NCBI GenBank assembly: GCA_025738555.1
Contig: JAOVFP010000003.1
Span: 2,542,001 to 2,606,000, forward strand
Source: Cyathus striatus
Taxonomy: Eukaryota > Basidiomycota > Agaricomycetes > Agaricales > Nidulariaceae
Direction of reading: 5' to 3'
DNA length: 64,000 nucleotides
In this document: one piece after another, positions 25,915 through 37,438 of the stretch
Layout: every line of letters begins with the position of its first letter
Numbering within the stretch: the stretch's first letter is position 1
Notes under the pieces: model-generated
The model's input: the letters and a program-made list of their open reading frames with translations, nothing else
Database searches by the model: none
Told to the model about the DNA's origin: nothing
Made by a program: the position numbers and the translations under genes

Positions 25915-26565
25915 ATGCGTAATTCCCAGTTTCGGAATTCAGAACTCGTAACAATCCCGGCTACACTGGTCTATTGCATGGGAATTGCATTGGCCTTACT
26001 GCTCACCATGAATTTAACTTCTTTGTGGATTTCGTTAGGCAACGATGGTATGTACAATATCACGTTAGGAATAATCGCTCTCAAACTTTCAGCAATAGTA
26101 GCGAATACTTCTGCTCTTCCACTCAATCCAGGATCTGCAGCTCTGGTTTATAAAGATCCAGAGAATGGTACTATTGCTGATGACCACTCAACCATCTACC
26201 CTCCTGGCAAAGGATTTGTACGCCTGAATGACAAGTATTATCTTATAACGATGTACCACCAGGTACATTGTGTCAGAGCGTTCAGCAAGACCATACAAGA
26301 GTACAAAAAAGGCAATCGAACAATACCAGATGATCGCAGGGAGCACTTGATTCACTGTCTCTCTTATCTACGACAAAGCGTACTTTGCAATTCAGACGTG
26401 GCTTTGGAGCCCGCCCATCTTGGGCGGACTGTAAACGGGGAAATTGTTCATGCCGCATATGGGGACGATGTAACGCACGAATGCCGAGATTGGACGGAAG
26501 TATACGCATGGGCTGAAAAAAATTATAAGGAGTGGGAAAACGAAGACAATTTTGAAGTAGTTTGA
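25915..26565 (+). CDS. UstYa-family (DUF3328) protein 3
   Basis: A 216-residue uninterrupted frame. The N-terminus carries a transmembrane helix (LVYCMGIALALLLTMNLTSL). Then come PPGKGFVRLND, the HxxHC motif in MYHQVHCVRAFSKTI, and HLIHCLSYLRQSVLCNSDVALEP. It ends ECRDWTEVYAWAEKNYKEW. All family residues are present. The frame may contain an unspliced in-frame intron around residues 42-62 (a GTATGT donor is visible), where hydrophobic sequence unlike the family is read. Predicted tailoring oxidase in the secretory pathway, transcribed away from UstYa 2. Confidence 0.85.
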   Translation: MRNSQFRNSELVTIPATLVYCMGIALALLLTMNLTSLWISLGNDGMYNITLGIIALKLSAIVANTSALPLNPGSAALVYKDPENGTIADDHSTIYPPGKGFVRLNDKYYLITMYHQVHCVRAFSKTIQEYKKGNRTIPDDRREHLIHCLSYLRQSVLCNSDVALEPAHLGRTVNGEIVHAAYGDDVTHECRDWTEVYAWAEKNYKEWENEDNFEVV

Positions 26566-26976
26566 TATATAGTCGACCGGTGGGTACGTATGCGGCGCAG
26601 ATGTACAGCAAAGATTAACATATGTGCGGATTTCAGAACTTCGTTTTAAGCGGCCGCGGCAGAAGCATTCTCGGAGTTTTTAAGGGCCTTGTTCTGAGCT
26701 CATCAAGCACCCATTAAGCGATGTCAAAGAGCGTTACTGAGTCGGGCTTGTTCGAGTGGATACACCGTGGATGCTTATCCATGAAAACTGTGGGGTGAAT
26801 GACATCGGGCAACCGGTAGCTTCATATGGTACCTTTCGTTTCAAAATTTTACAAATCTTCAAAGGTGTCCTCTTATAATTAGCTTAGATCAGTATTTCGT
26901 ACGAATCGGAAACAGCCTGCTGCGCTGAGACAGGGAAATATTTCAATAATACTGTAATAAGTTAGGTCGAGTATTA
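26566..26976. other. Convergent intergenic region, nothing recognised
   Basis: About 410 bp between the stops of UstYa 3 (+) and UstYa 4 (-). It should contain both polyadenylation regions. No gene or repeat was seen. Confidence 0.4.
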
Positions 26977-27701
26977 TTAATCTAAGGTTCGGCGAAGAAA
27001 ATCGTGATAGTCATTATGGTTCTTATCTGCTGCAGCATATGCTGCGGACCAGTCTTTGCATGTATGTCTGATGTCCCATACAGCAATACCTGGTCCATAT
27101 GGATTCCTTGCAGACTCCAGTCTGGTATAGGAACGACATAAAATCATTTGACGTAGGTAGTTCATGCAGTGGTGGGTTAGTCGATTTGGTTTATCCTGTC
27201 CTTCGGAATTTCTAAAAGCGACCATGCTCTGCCTCACGATATTAAGACATCGAAGTTGATGGAACATAGACACACTGTAAACCTGTTTATAATCCGGAGC
27301 GAAATGAAGCAATCCTTCTCCAGAAGGAAGAGTTGAGTTCCATTCCAAGTTTCCGTTGTGAGAGTCAAACGTAAATCGCTGTGAGTTTTCCATATGCATG
27401 TACACATTTTCCAAGCCGATATCCCAAGATCTTCCGTAAGACGCTGAATATTTGTATTCTGGTCAGCGTTGGAGATTTAGCAACAAGACTATCAATTACT
27501 TTAGCTAAACGCTACCTTTATAGTAACTGATCTTTTGAAAAGACATAGCAACAGAGGCAAGCACGAACACCAGTAACCATGCTGATTCCCTAGACCACCC
27601 TCCTATAAAGCGTGTCCAGAATCCTAAAAGGTGGTGAATGGAGAACGGAATATTTGTATATATATATGTTTTGTACCTGGAGAACGACTATTATGCAGCA
27701 T
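26977..27701 (-). CDS. UstYa-family (DUF3328) protein 4, variant first motif
   Basis: Three exons: 27677-27701, 27516-27623 and 26977-27458. The start MLHNSRSPGFWTRF is followed by a transmembrane helix (SAWLLVFVLASVAMSF), then EYKYSASYGRSWDIGLENVY. The lumenal domain reads MFHQLRCLNIVRQSM where the family normally has HxxHC, so the second His is Arg. The second motif HHCMNYLRQMILC is intact, as is the closing TCKDWSAAYAAADKNH. The change may reduce or alter activity, or mark a partner protein that needs another UstYa, as is known for paired UstYa/UstYb proteins. The short first exon is inferred from splice signals. Confidence 0.8.
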
Positions 27702-27840
27702 TATGGGGTAGAACGGTGAGGGACAAAGAGAATGACAGCATCGTGATCTTTTTATATGTTCACGGAGTCAAGAAGTTACGTGATTTGAATATATCTGAAC
27801 ATTGCTCAGTACTCTAAGTGGAAGTTTCATATATGTTCAT

Positions 27841-28214
27841 TTACGACAGACAAACAAAGTAGTAGCAGCTCCAGCTCATGTAGATACGAATTTTGGACAG
27901 AGAGAAGCTTTGAAGCATTGTGCAAAAGCCTTGTGTGATTATGACATCATCTAGTACATCTCGGAATCTGTAAGCAGCTTCGGGCTGAAAAAAATCTGTG
28001 TGTGCGTACCATACGCAAATTGCAAGCCTTGCTCGGCCATCCTCCACGTTTCTTCTGGCAGCACAATCTACTACGTTCAGATCCTCATCTGAGAAAAGGA
28101 ATAAGAATTTTATCGTTTGAAGAGCAAGTTTCAGGCCTATCTACCTTTTCTAGCTTCAACGACCCCAGCATGTACTGTAGCAGCAACGAAAACGAATAGA
28201 GCAAGAAGCCTCAT
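27841..28214 (-). CDS. Small secreted cysteine-containing protein
   Basis: Exon 1 (28145-28214) codes for a clear signal peptide, MRLLALFVFVAATVHA. A 56-nt intron (GTAGAT...CTCAG) joins it to exon 2 (27841-28088). The mature part starts GVVEARKDEDLNVVDC and includes AARRNVEDGRARLAICVW; the predicted end is LS at 27844. Total length is about 105 residues. The sequence after VW is less protein-like and another intron may remove part of it. It sits between UstYa 4 and the peptidase gene on the same strand. No repeated core peptide is visible, so calling it a RiPP precursor would be speculation, but it is the best-placed candidate. Confidence 0.5.
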
Positions 28215-28477
28215 GTTAGCGTTGTGGGAGTTATCGACTAGGATAAAAGCCCCCTCCCCCACTTCTTTGGCTTATTTAGCTGCAGAAGCAAGAAGTTTAC
28301 TCCTGTTATGACTAACTGTGGGCGCCGATTTATTTGAAGATTTTTGAATCTCCACATGCTGTAGCTATTTTGATTTACCGATATCGGCTACCACTTGTAT
28401 CATGTATGTATTTAGCTTACACTATCTTATTTTCTTAAATTTTACCCATACTTATATGAATTTCTACTTAGTGACGT

Positions 28478-29421
28478 TTAAACAGTATCTAAGAACTTGG
28501 ATATGGTATCCATATATTTGCCCCTTTCCTCCCAAAATGGTGTATGACTTGAATTCTCGAACGTTACCCAGCGAACTTTAGGGAGGCTGTTAAACATGGG
28601 GATGTTTACGAAGTCTTGGGACACATCAAATCGACCATTTATGAGGAATACTGGCACGCGGACCATGTGCAAACTGTCAATTATGTTCCAGTCTTTCAGT
28701 ACGGATGAAAACCTGAGAAATATATATGCGTGAGTTACGAAGAACAAAGGCGCGGCATAACGTACATCGCAAACGCCACTGTCGGATCTCCTGATTCGCC
28801 AAATAACTGATCCAAAGTATGAACATATTCTTCAGGGAATGGCTGAATCCGACAGCCATGCTTTGTTCGGAACTCTCTCATGGCAGGCGCAGACGCCTTC
28901 AGGTCCTTCATCCCAATCGCCATTCCCTCCTGCACCCATTTAGGAAACGTCTTCACCAATTCGGCATTGGATCTGTTCCACATCTCCATGGCCGCTAGGG
29001 AGTTAGTCACTATGAGGGATTGAAGTCCCTTAGGTTTTCGACGAATTTCAAATTCAAGTTCGAGCATTCCGCCCCACGAATGTCCAATGAGATGGAAACC
29101 GTCAGAAATGCGGAAGTGGTTCAGCAAGTTCTCTAGTTCGTCGATAAACAGATCAATCGTCCAGAATTGCTTTTCCTTGTTGGGAAGGTGCGTAGATTTC
29201 CCGTTTCCCAACTGATCATAGAATATGACAGGCCGTGACGTTGCTAGGTCACTTATAGGGAGGAGATAATCATGAGTAAGTCCTGGACCGCCATGTAATA
29301 CAACGAGGGGGGCTTGGGTGCGATTTTCGAGGCTGCCAAAGACCCAGTACTTGGTCTGGAAATCCTCACCGCCCACGTTGAACGGAATTGTTCCTTCTTC
29401 CGCAGGTGACCAAGGCGTCAT
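28478..29421 (-). CDS. Proline iminopeptidase-type alpha/beta hydrolase (peptidase family S33)
   Basis: Two exons, 28766-29421 and 28478-28712, separated by a 53-nt intron (GTACGT...CTCAG). Length is about 297 residues, normal for the family. Motifs in order: HGGPGLTHDY (oxyanion hole), FYDQLGNGKS, the nucleophile elbow GHSWGGM, NGRFDV with the likely catalytic Asp, and SSHTPFWEE with the catalytic His. There is no signal peptide, so it is probably cytosolic. Family members cleave N-terminal proline or act on esters and amides. Its place beside UstYa genes suggests a role in peptide maturation or breakdown, which is inference. Confidence 0.85.
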
Positions 29422-29930
29422 GAAGCTGAGTTAGAGAGAGACAGTGGGAGCAATGGGATAAATGGTGTTAGGTCGACAAATGGTCCTGGTCAACGTTGGT
29501 ATAGTCCGTATAGATATATCAAGTCTACATCTCCGCTTATCACAAAAGAAACTTATTATACATGGTTCCGAATACTGGTCTATGTAAAAGAAGATCAATT
29601 GAGAACGATGAAACCTACTCCACCTGCTTACAAGTGCGAGCATATGGTTCTGCTTCTTTCGCTTACCCGAGTTGCTAAATACATAAAGCAGATGGGCGCT
29701 GCTCTACAGTTTCCGTCATACTATACTATTAATAGCTCAGTTCAATCCCAACGGAACATCATTTGATTGATCTTATCACAACACTCTCTTTCTCACTGGC
29801 ATGGCTCTCGGATTCTGACCGAACTACATCTCCTTAAAGCTACTAAGAAATCTGAATCACGGAATTTTATTCTCTCACATGAGCCGGGTAGTTTGGTAAA
29901 CTACTGTACGTTGAACGTTGACCCACAGCG
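29422..29930. other. Divergent intergenic region, nothing recognised
   Basis: About 510 bp between the start of the peptidase gene (-) and the start of the membrane protein gene (+). No repeats or conserved sites were recognised. Confidence 0.4.
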
Positions 29931-31206
29931 ATGACTACCCTTCCTTCGTCGTGGGCTACTCAGGAACCCCATGCTCTACTATGGTACGAGCAAGTTATTA
30001 ATGCAGCAGTTAGTATCGGATGCGTCGCGTATGGTTGGTACAGTTCGTTCATGCTTCAAGGCCCCACAACTTACCTTCAACGTTCCACTGAACAGGGCTT
30101 CATCTCGCTGTCTTTGCAACATGCTCCTACTATTTGATTACTGCAAAGAGATTTTCGTGGTTCTATCAAATATACATCACCATTCTTTTTATTCTAGCGT
30201 CTACAAATATTGCTTGTAATGTCAGATTCAGTGAGTTATCATGGATCGACGAGCGTAATTATCCTGGAGGTGAGTTACAATCCGGGATGCAAGCAATGCT
30301 AAGCGCTTAACAGTAACTTTAATAGGGCCCATAAAGTTCATCCTGGAGCAGGACAACCTTCCGGTTCATATCGTTGGCGATGCAGCTGCAAATGCAATCA
30401 CTTTAATGGTCGATGTTTTGCTTGTAAGAACCATTATCTTTTCAGGCCCTAGTGTGTTAACCTTGAATGCTATGTAGATATATCGATGTTACATCATATG
30501 GGCCAGCTGGAACATTGTAGTCCTCCCTTCAATGATGTTGGTAGCATCCACAAGTAAGCAAATACTGTTCTATACCGGCGGTCAAATCGTATAACAGTAT
30601 TTAAACAGCTATGTCAATACTACGTACCATTGCAGCTGCACAACCCGCTGGAAGTTTATTCGCAGCTAGTGCAATCCGATTTGGGTTGCCTTACTGGGCA
30701 CTATCCATGACGCTTAACATGCTTGTTACTATCATGATCGTTACCCGGCTTGTATTGGCGCGTAGGGCATTTCAAGCCAGCGCAGGACAAGGATATAGCG
30801 ATACATATTCTGGCATTTCGGCGATGCTCGTGGAGTCAGCTTTGCCATACGCCATTGTCAGCCTGATCTTGATTATCCTTTATGCACGTGGAAATACAGC
30901 TGAAATATTGTTCGTGCCCCTCCTTCCACATGTTCAGGTATGTTCTATTATGCCTAACGTTTCCTATACCAAATTCAATGTTCGCATCCGCAGTGTATCG
31001 CACCTGAGCTCATTATCATCCGTGTTCGGCGCGGGAGAGCGTGGACAAAAGAAACGAGCCAAAATCTCTCTACTCTCAGGTTTGATCAACAGGGTGACCA
31101 TAGTGGAACGGCTATTGAGACTACAGGCTCTGAAACGTTAAAGGGGTCAGTAGGATTTAAAAGCGTGCTTGATGTTACCAAGAATTCTTCTGTGCAGCAA
31201 GTATAA
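29931..31206 (+). CDS. Seven-helix integral membrane protein of agaricomycete type
   Basis: Six exons: 29931-30033, 30096-30269, 30326-30423, 30478-30553, 30609-30937 and 30994-31206. They join into one frame: MTTLPSSWATQEPHALLW, TM1 around INAAVSIGCVAYGLHLAVF, TM2 YITILFILASTN, then IDERNYPGGPIKFI, IYRCYIIWASWNIVVLPSMM, and TM6-7 in exon 5. A Ser/Thr-rich cytosolic tail follows (TKETSQNLSTLRF). The PGGP loop and the YRCYxxW motif after TM4 are typical of this family. Function is unknown; it resembles a receptor. It is related to the gene at 3981-5142. Confidence 0.8.
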
Positions 31207-31254
31207 TCATTTCGTCTTGTACCACTTTCGTTGCTTCAATCGTAATTCGATACC

Positions 31255-31488
31255 CTATTTATTGATAACAATGAACTTAATATTCGTACTTGTACTTCGA
31301 TTTAATTCCTGAGTCTCGTGCACGTTACTTACAGAAGGCGGTTCCACAGCTGTATCGTACACAGGATCTTTTAGAAGTCTCCCAAATAGAAACGAAGCCC
31401 TGGCTCGGGCAGCGAAACATGCTGCAAGCGCCTCTGTGGCTTGGGTGGTGAGTGCCAACGCGGCTGCAATCGGTACAGACCACTTCAT
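31255..31488 (-). CDS. Very small putative secreted protein
   Basis: The frame begins MKWSVPIAAALALTTQATEA, a good signal peptide, followed by LAACFAARARASFLFGRLLK. A strong donor GTAAGT lies after codon 52, and an acceptor TTAAG at 31276-31278 would remove 57 nt in frame, ending EPPSFIVINK (58 residues). Unspliced it would be 77 residues. No family was recognised. It lies close to the UstYa cluster, tail to tail with the membrane protein gene. Confidence 0.35.
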   Translation of the reverse strand: MKWSVPIAAALALTTQATEALAACFAARARASFLFGRLLKDPVYDTAVEPPSVSNVHETQELNRSTSTNIKFIVINK

Positions 31489-32030
31489 TTAAAGAATGTG
31501 TGAGTTGAGGTTATGACAGAAGATTGAGAGAACACTTAGAGATGAAGATCGGTTTCTCAACGCCGTTCATATAAGTAAATAGAAAGGACAGGTATCTTGG
31601 AAGAGAAGGGTAACCTTAGTACAAGCCAGTTTAACACTGCTCGGTTCATTAAATAAAACTTACTTATAAGTTAAGTATAAGTAATTGGATATGAGTAAAA
31701 AAAATGGCAAACTATACTTGAACTTGACTTGAATTTTCCGCGATCCTCAAATCATCCTGATGGTAGACTATCCTGTGCTATGTGGTAGCACGTCATTGAC
31801 AGAAGTACAGAAGTTAGAGAGATCAGATAGACTCAAGACAAGACGAAAAGAGGAAGAGAACGACTCGGAGGAAAAGCCTGAGTGATATGTAAGTCCGACA
31901 TCAACACCTCCAATTTACGCCAATCAATCCAACTTGAACCGGCATCGTAGTAAATTGTTAATACTATTGTATTCAGCATGTGGAGCCATAACATAGAAAC
32001 ATATAAAATAATAAATTACCAGGTTTCGTT
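31489..32030. other. Intergenic, nothing recognised
   Basis: About 540 bp of AT-rich sequence before the first tRNA-Ala. It has alternating TAAGTATAAGTAA-like runs but no gene. Confidence 0.4.
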
Positions 32031-32117
32031 GGGCACATGGTGTAGTTGGTTATCACATCCGCTTAGCATCGAGCATGCGTCTGCGGGGGGTGTTGGGTTC
32101 AATTCCCAATGTGTCCA
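32031..32117 (+). tRNA. tRNA-Ala (AGC) with a 13-nt intron
   Basis: The sequence folds as a full cloverleaf. GGGCACA pairs with TGTGTCC (one G-U), the D arm is GTGTAGTTGGTTATCAC, the anticodon stem TCCGC/GCGGG closes loop TTAGCAT with anticodon AGC, and the T arm is TTGGG-TTCAATT-CCCAA. About 13 nt after the loop position 37 form the intron. The discriminator base is A. This appears to be the cleanest copy of the set. Confidence 0.9.
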
Positions 32118-35100
32118 TGTAATTTGACCAAATAATGATATCTTTTTGCTAGTAAGTAGTTAGATTAGAGAGTTATGTTATCATTTTAGCCAAAATTATT
32201 TATCACCAGGGCATATGGTAAAGTAGTTTATTACTCCCTAATGTGCCGTTAGCAATGATTGGAGTGCAATATTTTTGCTATTGGGATCCAGGGATACATC
32301 TACAAGTCTGTGTGTTTGTTATGACATCCGTTGAGTATATAGTAATTGTTTAGATACTACTACTTATTCAATGCAACTGCGGGGTTAACGTTCAAGTTGT
32401 CCATTCGATTTTCATGGCTCAGAACAATCTAAAGAGGTTTTTAAGAGTTATCGCTGAATTCGGGTTGGCATTCAGGCGGGGTGTAGGCATCTCAGTTGTT
32501 ATTTTTACTTTTAACCGGAGAGAATAGGCAGAGGGGTAATTCAGTACACTGCGTGTATGATACCCAATGACATACCGCTGCGAATCAAAATTGCTCACGG
32601 AGTCTATGAGTCCAAAAGAAAGGTACTAGAGTCCAGTACAATAAAAGCGCCACACAATGACATGTCATCAAAAAAACGAAAAATAAAACTATCCACGTCG
32701 TCGATACATTATTCTCACCACACTCTCCCAACTCCCCCACTACGCTCATCGCCAAAAAACATAGGAAACGCAGCACCTTCACCTTTCCTTCCCTGCCACA
32801 AGCTTCACCTCCTTTGCTATCACCCCTCGCTACTCGAAGGCTAGCAGGGCGGCTAAGAGACAAGCTCCACGTTGACTCCACGTAATAGGCATACGACCGC
32901 GAAGGGAGCAGTGAGCCACTGAGCCAGTGAACGTTATTGCCCTAGTACCAGCATCACATACGTTGGCTGATGCGATCGTTGAAGGCGTACGGAGGGGGGT
33001 TGAAGGTGCAATAGACCAGGTATATTCAAACCGTCAATAAAAAACACGACTGAACGAAAACGAAAAGCAAAGCAAAGCATGAAGGATGAGTGAAGATCAT
33101 GATTGTCCGAGGGAGCAGTATCACCACGAGCACAGATCGAGTCACAGTGGTGCAAGGGTATGAGTATGATCGAGGCAGTGGAGGTCATTTATCCCAGGAA
33201 GGAGCCAAGGAAATATGACGAAGAATTGGATATGATCGAGGGTGTGGAGGAAGCTAGTACTGAGGGATGAGATCGTGATCATAATCGAGAGTGGAGGAAG
33301 CGATGGTGGAGTAGAGACAAAAGAGCGAAGAGAGTGCGAGTACTATGCAAACCGACGATCGCGGGAGGAAAGAAGTGAGGACACAGGAAAGTGGGCGAAC
33401 ATGATCTTGGGAGAGAGATAGTGGGAGATAGCGAAGATGCTAGTAAGGGAAAGGGGCAAAAAAGGGAGAGGGGGAGGGTGAGGAGAGGTGTATAGGTATC
33501 ATGCATGAAGCCTCTGAACGACAACCAAAAACGCGAGTGGGAACGCCTGAGGAACGTACTTGGGGGGGGGACGGTATCATATTATATTGATATCACCAAC
33601 GCCAAAAAAGACGGAAACTTTCAGCCGTATCCAAGTATGCTAAAGACGACAGTAGAACGAAGCACGCACGCCGCACGCGAGAGGGTATGAGCCGATGTGC
33701 CATGTTATGACATAGTGCAGGCGCGATTGAGTGTTAACGTTGCGGTTTGATTACGGGTGAGATTGACTCGAGTGGCACTGTCACTAAACGTAGCAGTAGC
33801 GAGCTGGGACCAATAATGTCAATGAAGGAGAAAGGGTACAACACTAAGTTCTGAATATAAGAGAAGCAGTTTTCACGCGTCATGCGTCAACGTTGAAAGC
33901 GTAGTGCCAGGGTACAAAGGAAGTGCGAACAGCAGTCCTGCATGGAACAGAGAGTAAGAGGGGCGAGGACAAAGATAACGTTGAAGTATACAACGTATTT
34001 GTCACTAATCTTCGTGGACACATCGATGGTGGCAAACGCAGTATGTGTTATTACCACTAAATATACGTTCTTTTATACGCGTTAGTATAGTCAATAGAAG
34101 GGAAGAGTCGTAATAGATTCAATGGGGTGATGAGGAGACGGTTGGGAATGAAGAGCGGCAGCAACGACCGCAGTAAGACTCGGAGTCACAAAGTGGTCAC
34201 AATCTATGTAACTCCGATGAGTCCGAACTCCGAAGTCCGACAGTAACGCCACCCTCTCGCCGCCGGCCGCAAACCTCTTTACCTCACCGAAACACCTTCC
34301 TCCTCCGAGTCACTTCGTCTCTAACACCTGAACAGAGAATAGCTCAACTGTTTTATTTCATCTACGAGCTACGGTACATATATGACAAGCTCAGGTTTCA
34401 GCAGGAACTGCCGTACTGCCACAACCAACTTCTCGGCCACAGCAACAGCACTACGCGTGCTAACTCAGAACTGTACCTGCGAAGTTCACTAAGCCAAAGA
34501 ACATTCAGCGATACTTGGAACCTGAGCCTGTGGCGGTTCCAGGTGTAAGTTTCATACCCTGTTCAATCCAGCGTGTCGCTCAAATCCAAAACATAATCAA
34601 TCCTGCTTTCGCGTGTCATCTACGGTCGACTAGCGGCCTTCCTGCTTGTTCTGCCAAGCTATCGCGTAAACCAACAGCAATGTCAGCGATATTCTTCAGC
34701 TCATATCCCCTCGCCAGACGAGGACTTGACACCTGTTATTAAGAGCTCACTTATAAGGTGGGTACCTAGTACCGCAGTAACATGTCGAGCGCGATGTATC
34801 CCTCGGTCTCGGAAAAGCCCAAGCAAAAATCCGTCAATGTTACCGCTCTTTCATGTTGGTATATATGATTCGTAAAACTAAATTTATAGAATCACCTCCG
34901 ATGGTACAGCGGTATTTCGTGTACCTTGCGAGGAATCACGAAATATAAGTACAACATCTATTTGAATTATTTTATCTGAGAATTATAACCACGAGTCCTC
35001 TAATAGATTGACTCCTCTTCATATTCAAAGTAAGGTTCTCAGAATTGCTTTGGACTATGTCATCTTGGTTTCTTCGCTGTGCAAGGCTGAAATCACCGTA

Positions 35101-35590
35101 CTCCAAATGGACTACAAGTTGCAGCTCTTCTCAAGTCACTGACTGATGCACGGGACTGATCGACTACTTGGAACTTTTCCAGGGAATCCCACAGGTCCGG
35201 TTCAGCTTCTCAATCCTCTCAGCTATCGACTAGACTATTCCTTCCAATCGGCGTATCTCGAGCCCTTACTGTTGCCTCACGCAGCTACACAATTCTACAT
35301 CGTACGGAAGCCCACATGATATGGCTATCGTAATGGTCAGTCATACATGTCGAATGATTGTAAGCTCAGTTCTCTTCATACCAACGATGACTCCAACGTC
35401 TCTTACTTGTCCCATTTGTAGATTCGATAGGAAATTAGTGAAAGCTAAGTACATTTCGGAGGTCTTTACCCTCCCCCTATAAATTCCTTCCGGAGTCCGG
35501 GCGGATTCACATTGAATTCATATGTGCACTACACTACAGAAACGGAACAATGAGACAATTTGTACCTGCATACGAATAAACCAGTACAAG
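32118..35590. other. Long noncoding stretch, no gene recognised
   Basis: About 3.5 kb. The part at 32900-33700 is purine-rich on the plus strand (GAGGAAG-like) and gives long but low-complexity frames on both strands. A direct repeat of CCGAACTCCGAAGTCCGA type lies near 34215. No frame shows a family signature. Confidence 0.4.
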
Positions 35591-35640
35591 AGCACATGGT
35601 GAATTATGACCCTGTATTGGGTTCGACTCCCAATGGCCCA
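35591..35640 (+). pseudogene. tRNA fragment lacking an anticodon arm
   Basis: AGCACATGGTGAATTATGAC continues directly into a T arm, TTGGGTTCGACTCCCAA, and an acceptor end TGGCCCA. There is no anticodon arm. The same fragment is found inverted at 45513-45572. Confidence 0.5.
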
Positions 35641-35731
35641 ATGTGGCTTCCCATCGTATGTTTTTAATTTATAACGAAGCTGAAATGCAGTCGACTAACA
35701 GAAGAGACGTGTACAAATATAAAGACATACC

Positions 35732-35832
35732 GGGCACATGGTGTAGTTGGTTATCACATCCGCTTAGCATTATTCTCCCCACTGATAAATTGCGCTTGCG
35801 GGGGGTGTTGGGTTCAATTCCCAATGTGTCCA
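35732..35832 (+). tRNA. tRNA-Ala (AGC) with an intron of about 27 nt
   Basis: Acceptor, D, anticodon and T stems are identical to the copy at 32031. The intron after TTAGCA is longer and unrelated in sequence (TATTCTCCCC...). The fold is intact. Confidence 0.85.
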
Positions 35833-36002
35833 CTAATAAATGACTGTCGGATTTCGTTTTAAACAAGAGCGAAAAGTGAAGATTCGTACTAGAGACAACT
35901 TCCGAAAATTGAATGTTATACTTAAGGGCATGGTACCAGACACTACATAGTATTTCATAGGACCACGTCCAAATACGAACAAAGTTCTTTGTATTTTTTA
36001 TA

Positions 36003-37109
36003 CAGTTGGGGTCACGCAAACACCACCAAATTTTTTGGTTGATTTTTTCCCACACCCACAATGTCTTCTGGCCTCCGAAAACCATCGGAATGGCATATTT
36101 CGAGGGTTTGCTTTTGATTTCCACGAGCCGATTTCGCTCAAACTGATTTTTTGCATTTTTGACCCAAAAATTTGGCCATCGCCGAAAAAAACAGGTAAAA
36201 TCTCGAAAAAATCATTTTCGGCATCCTTTCATTAATCTAGTTATGATTCCGTAAACATAATTCCCACCAGAGTACCAGTGCCAGCACTAAAAATGGCTAA
36301 GTAACTGGCCATACCTATAGTATACACCATGAAAAATGCCCTAAAATCCTTTAAAATGTATTAAATCTTGCTCAAATAGTTTATTGAGTAACATTGTGGT
36401 AGAAGCAGCAGAAATCTAAAATTTTTGTAGATTGCAAGTGAATACTATACTATTAAGATATATGTAACCAAGTAGTATCATATACTAATTGCTACAAACT
36501 TTAAAGTAACATTAGACAAACTATTTAATTCTTGACAAGTCATAGATTCATTATAAGTAAATACTATGTTGAGAGAACTTGTAACATTGACTCAATTTTG
36601 AACTTTGAGGTACCCATCAAAGATATCAAAGCAGCAACTAGTGGAGTAGACAATTGTCAATGCATTTACTATTTAGTACCCTCTGTAGGGGTTCAGCGCG
36701 CACCAGGCTGACAGACTTGGTCAGCAACCTCTGATGTGTCAGCATGATGTGTGTCCTTTGTTTGGCGGTTACTTTAGAAATACTTGTTAGGGCATACTTA
36801 TTATGTATATAATTATAAATTTGAGTAGTTTTGAGCCAAAAATTGGGTTTCCCGAGACTTGTCAATTCCCTTCTATAGCATAATAGGTTCGTGATACAGT
36901 CCACAGCCTGACTCAGGTAGATTTGGACCCTGTAGCATGTCAAATTTTTGGTCAAAAATTTTGGCCAACCCATTTTCTCGTGGGAATTTTCCGAAAACAT
37001 CGTTTTTGGACGTTTCTGAGGTTGCTGATTCTGAATCTGAAGTCAGTTTGTGCCCAAAAATTCGCATTGTTGAGATATGAAATTGGTGGTGTTTGCGTGA
37101 CCCCAACTG
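36003..37109. mobile_element. Non-autonomous Tc1/mariner-like element
   Basis: It begins CAGTTGGGGTCACGCAAACA and ends with the complement TGTTTGCGTGACCCCAACTG, with TA on both sides (36001-36002, 37110-37111). Further inside, AAATTTTTTGG / CCAAAATTTTTG motifs and TCTCGTGGGAATTTTCCGAAAA match parts of the other two elements. No transposase could be read. It sits inside the flank of a tRNA repeat unit. Confidence 0.85.
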
Positions 37110-37339
37110 TATCTAAACCTGTGTTGGCAAGGTTCCAGTCCATCAACGGTCGCTCGGGTATATGGTGTATGTAGCAGATTCAATCTCACATCATCCGCCC
37201 GCCTAGCATACACCTTATACTGGAAGCGTATAATTTTTACGAGCGGCGATGTGGCGTTATGTTTTTCACTCTGAATTTGCATCTCGTTCTTCTTTGAGAC
37301 GTTATCATGATAAAGTCACCAGCATAACAGACAGCACCT

Positions 37340-37438
37340 GGGCACATGGTGTAGTTGGTTATCACATCTGCTTAGCATCTAGACGTGATGCTATTGCAAT
37401 TTGCGATTGAGTGTTGGGTTCAATTCCAAATGTATCCA
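37340..37438 (+). pseudogene. Degenerate tRNA-Ala
   Basis: The 5' half is intact up to CTTAGCAT but the anticodon stem 3' side reads GCGATTG instead of GCGGGGG. The T arm has TTCCAAA for TTCCCAA and the acceptor TGTATCC. At least three stem pairs are lost. Confidence 0.7.

Noticed and set aside
32557..33524. Several 80-98-codon frames on both strands
   Set aside because: They lie in a purine-biased noncoding stretch and resemble nothing; overlapping frames on both strands are equally long.
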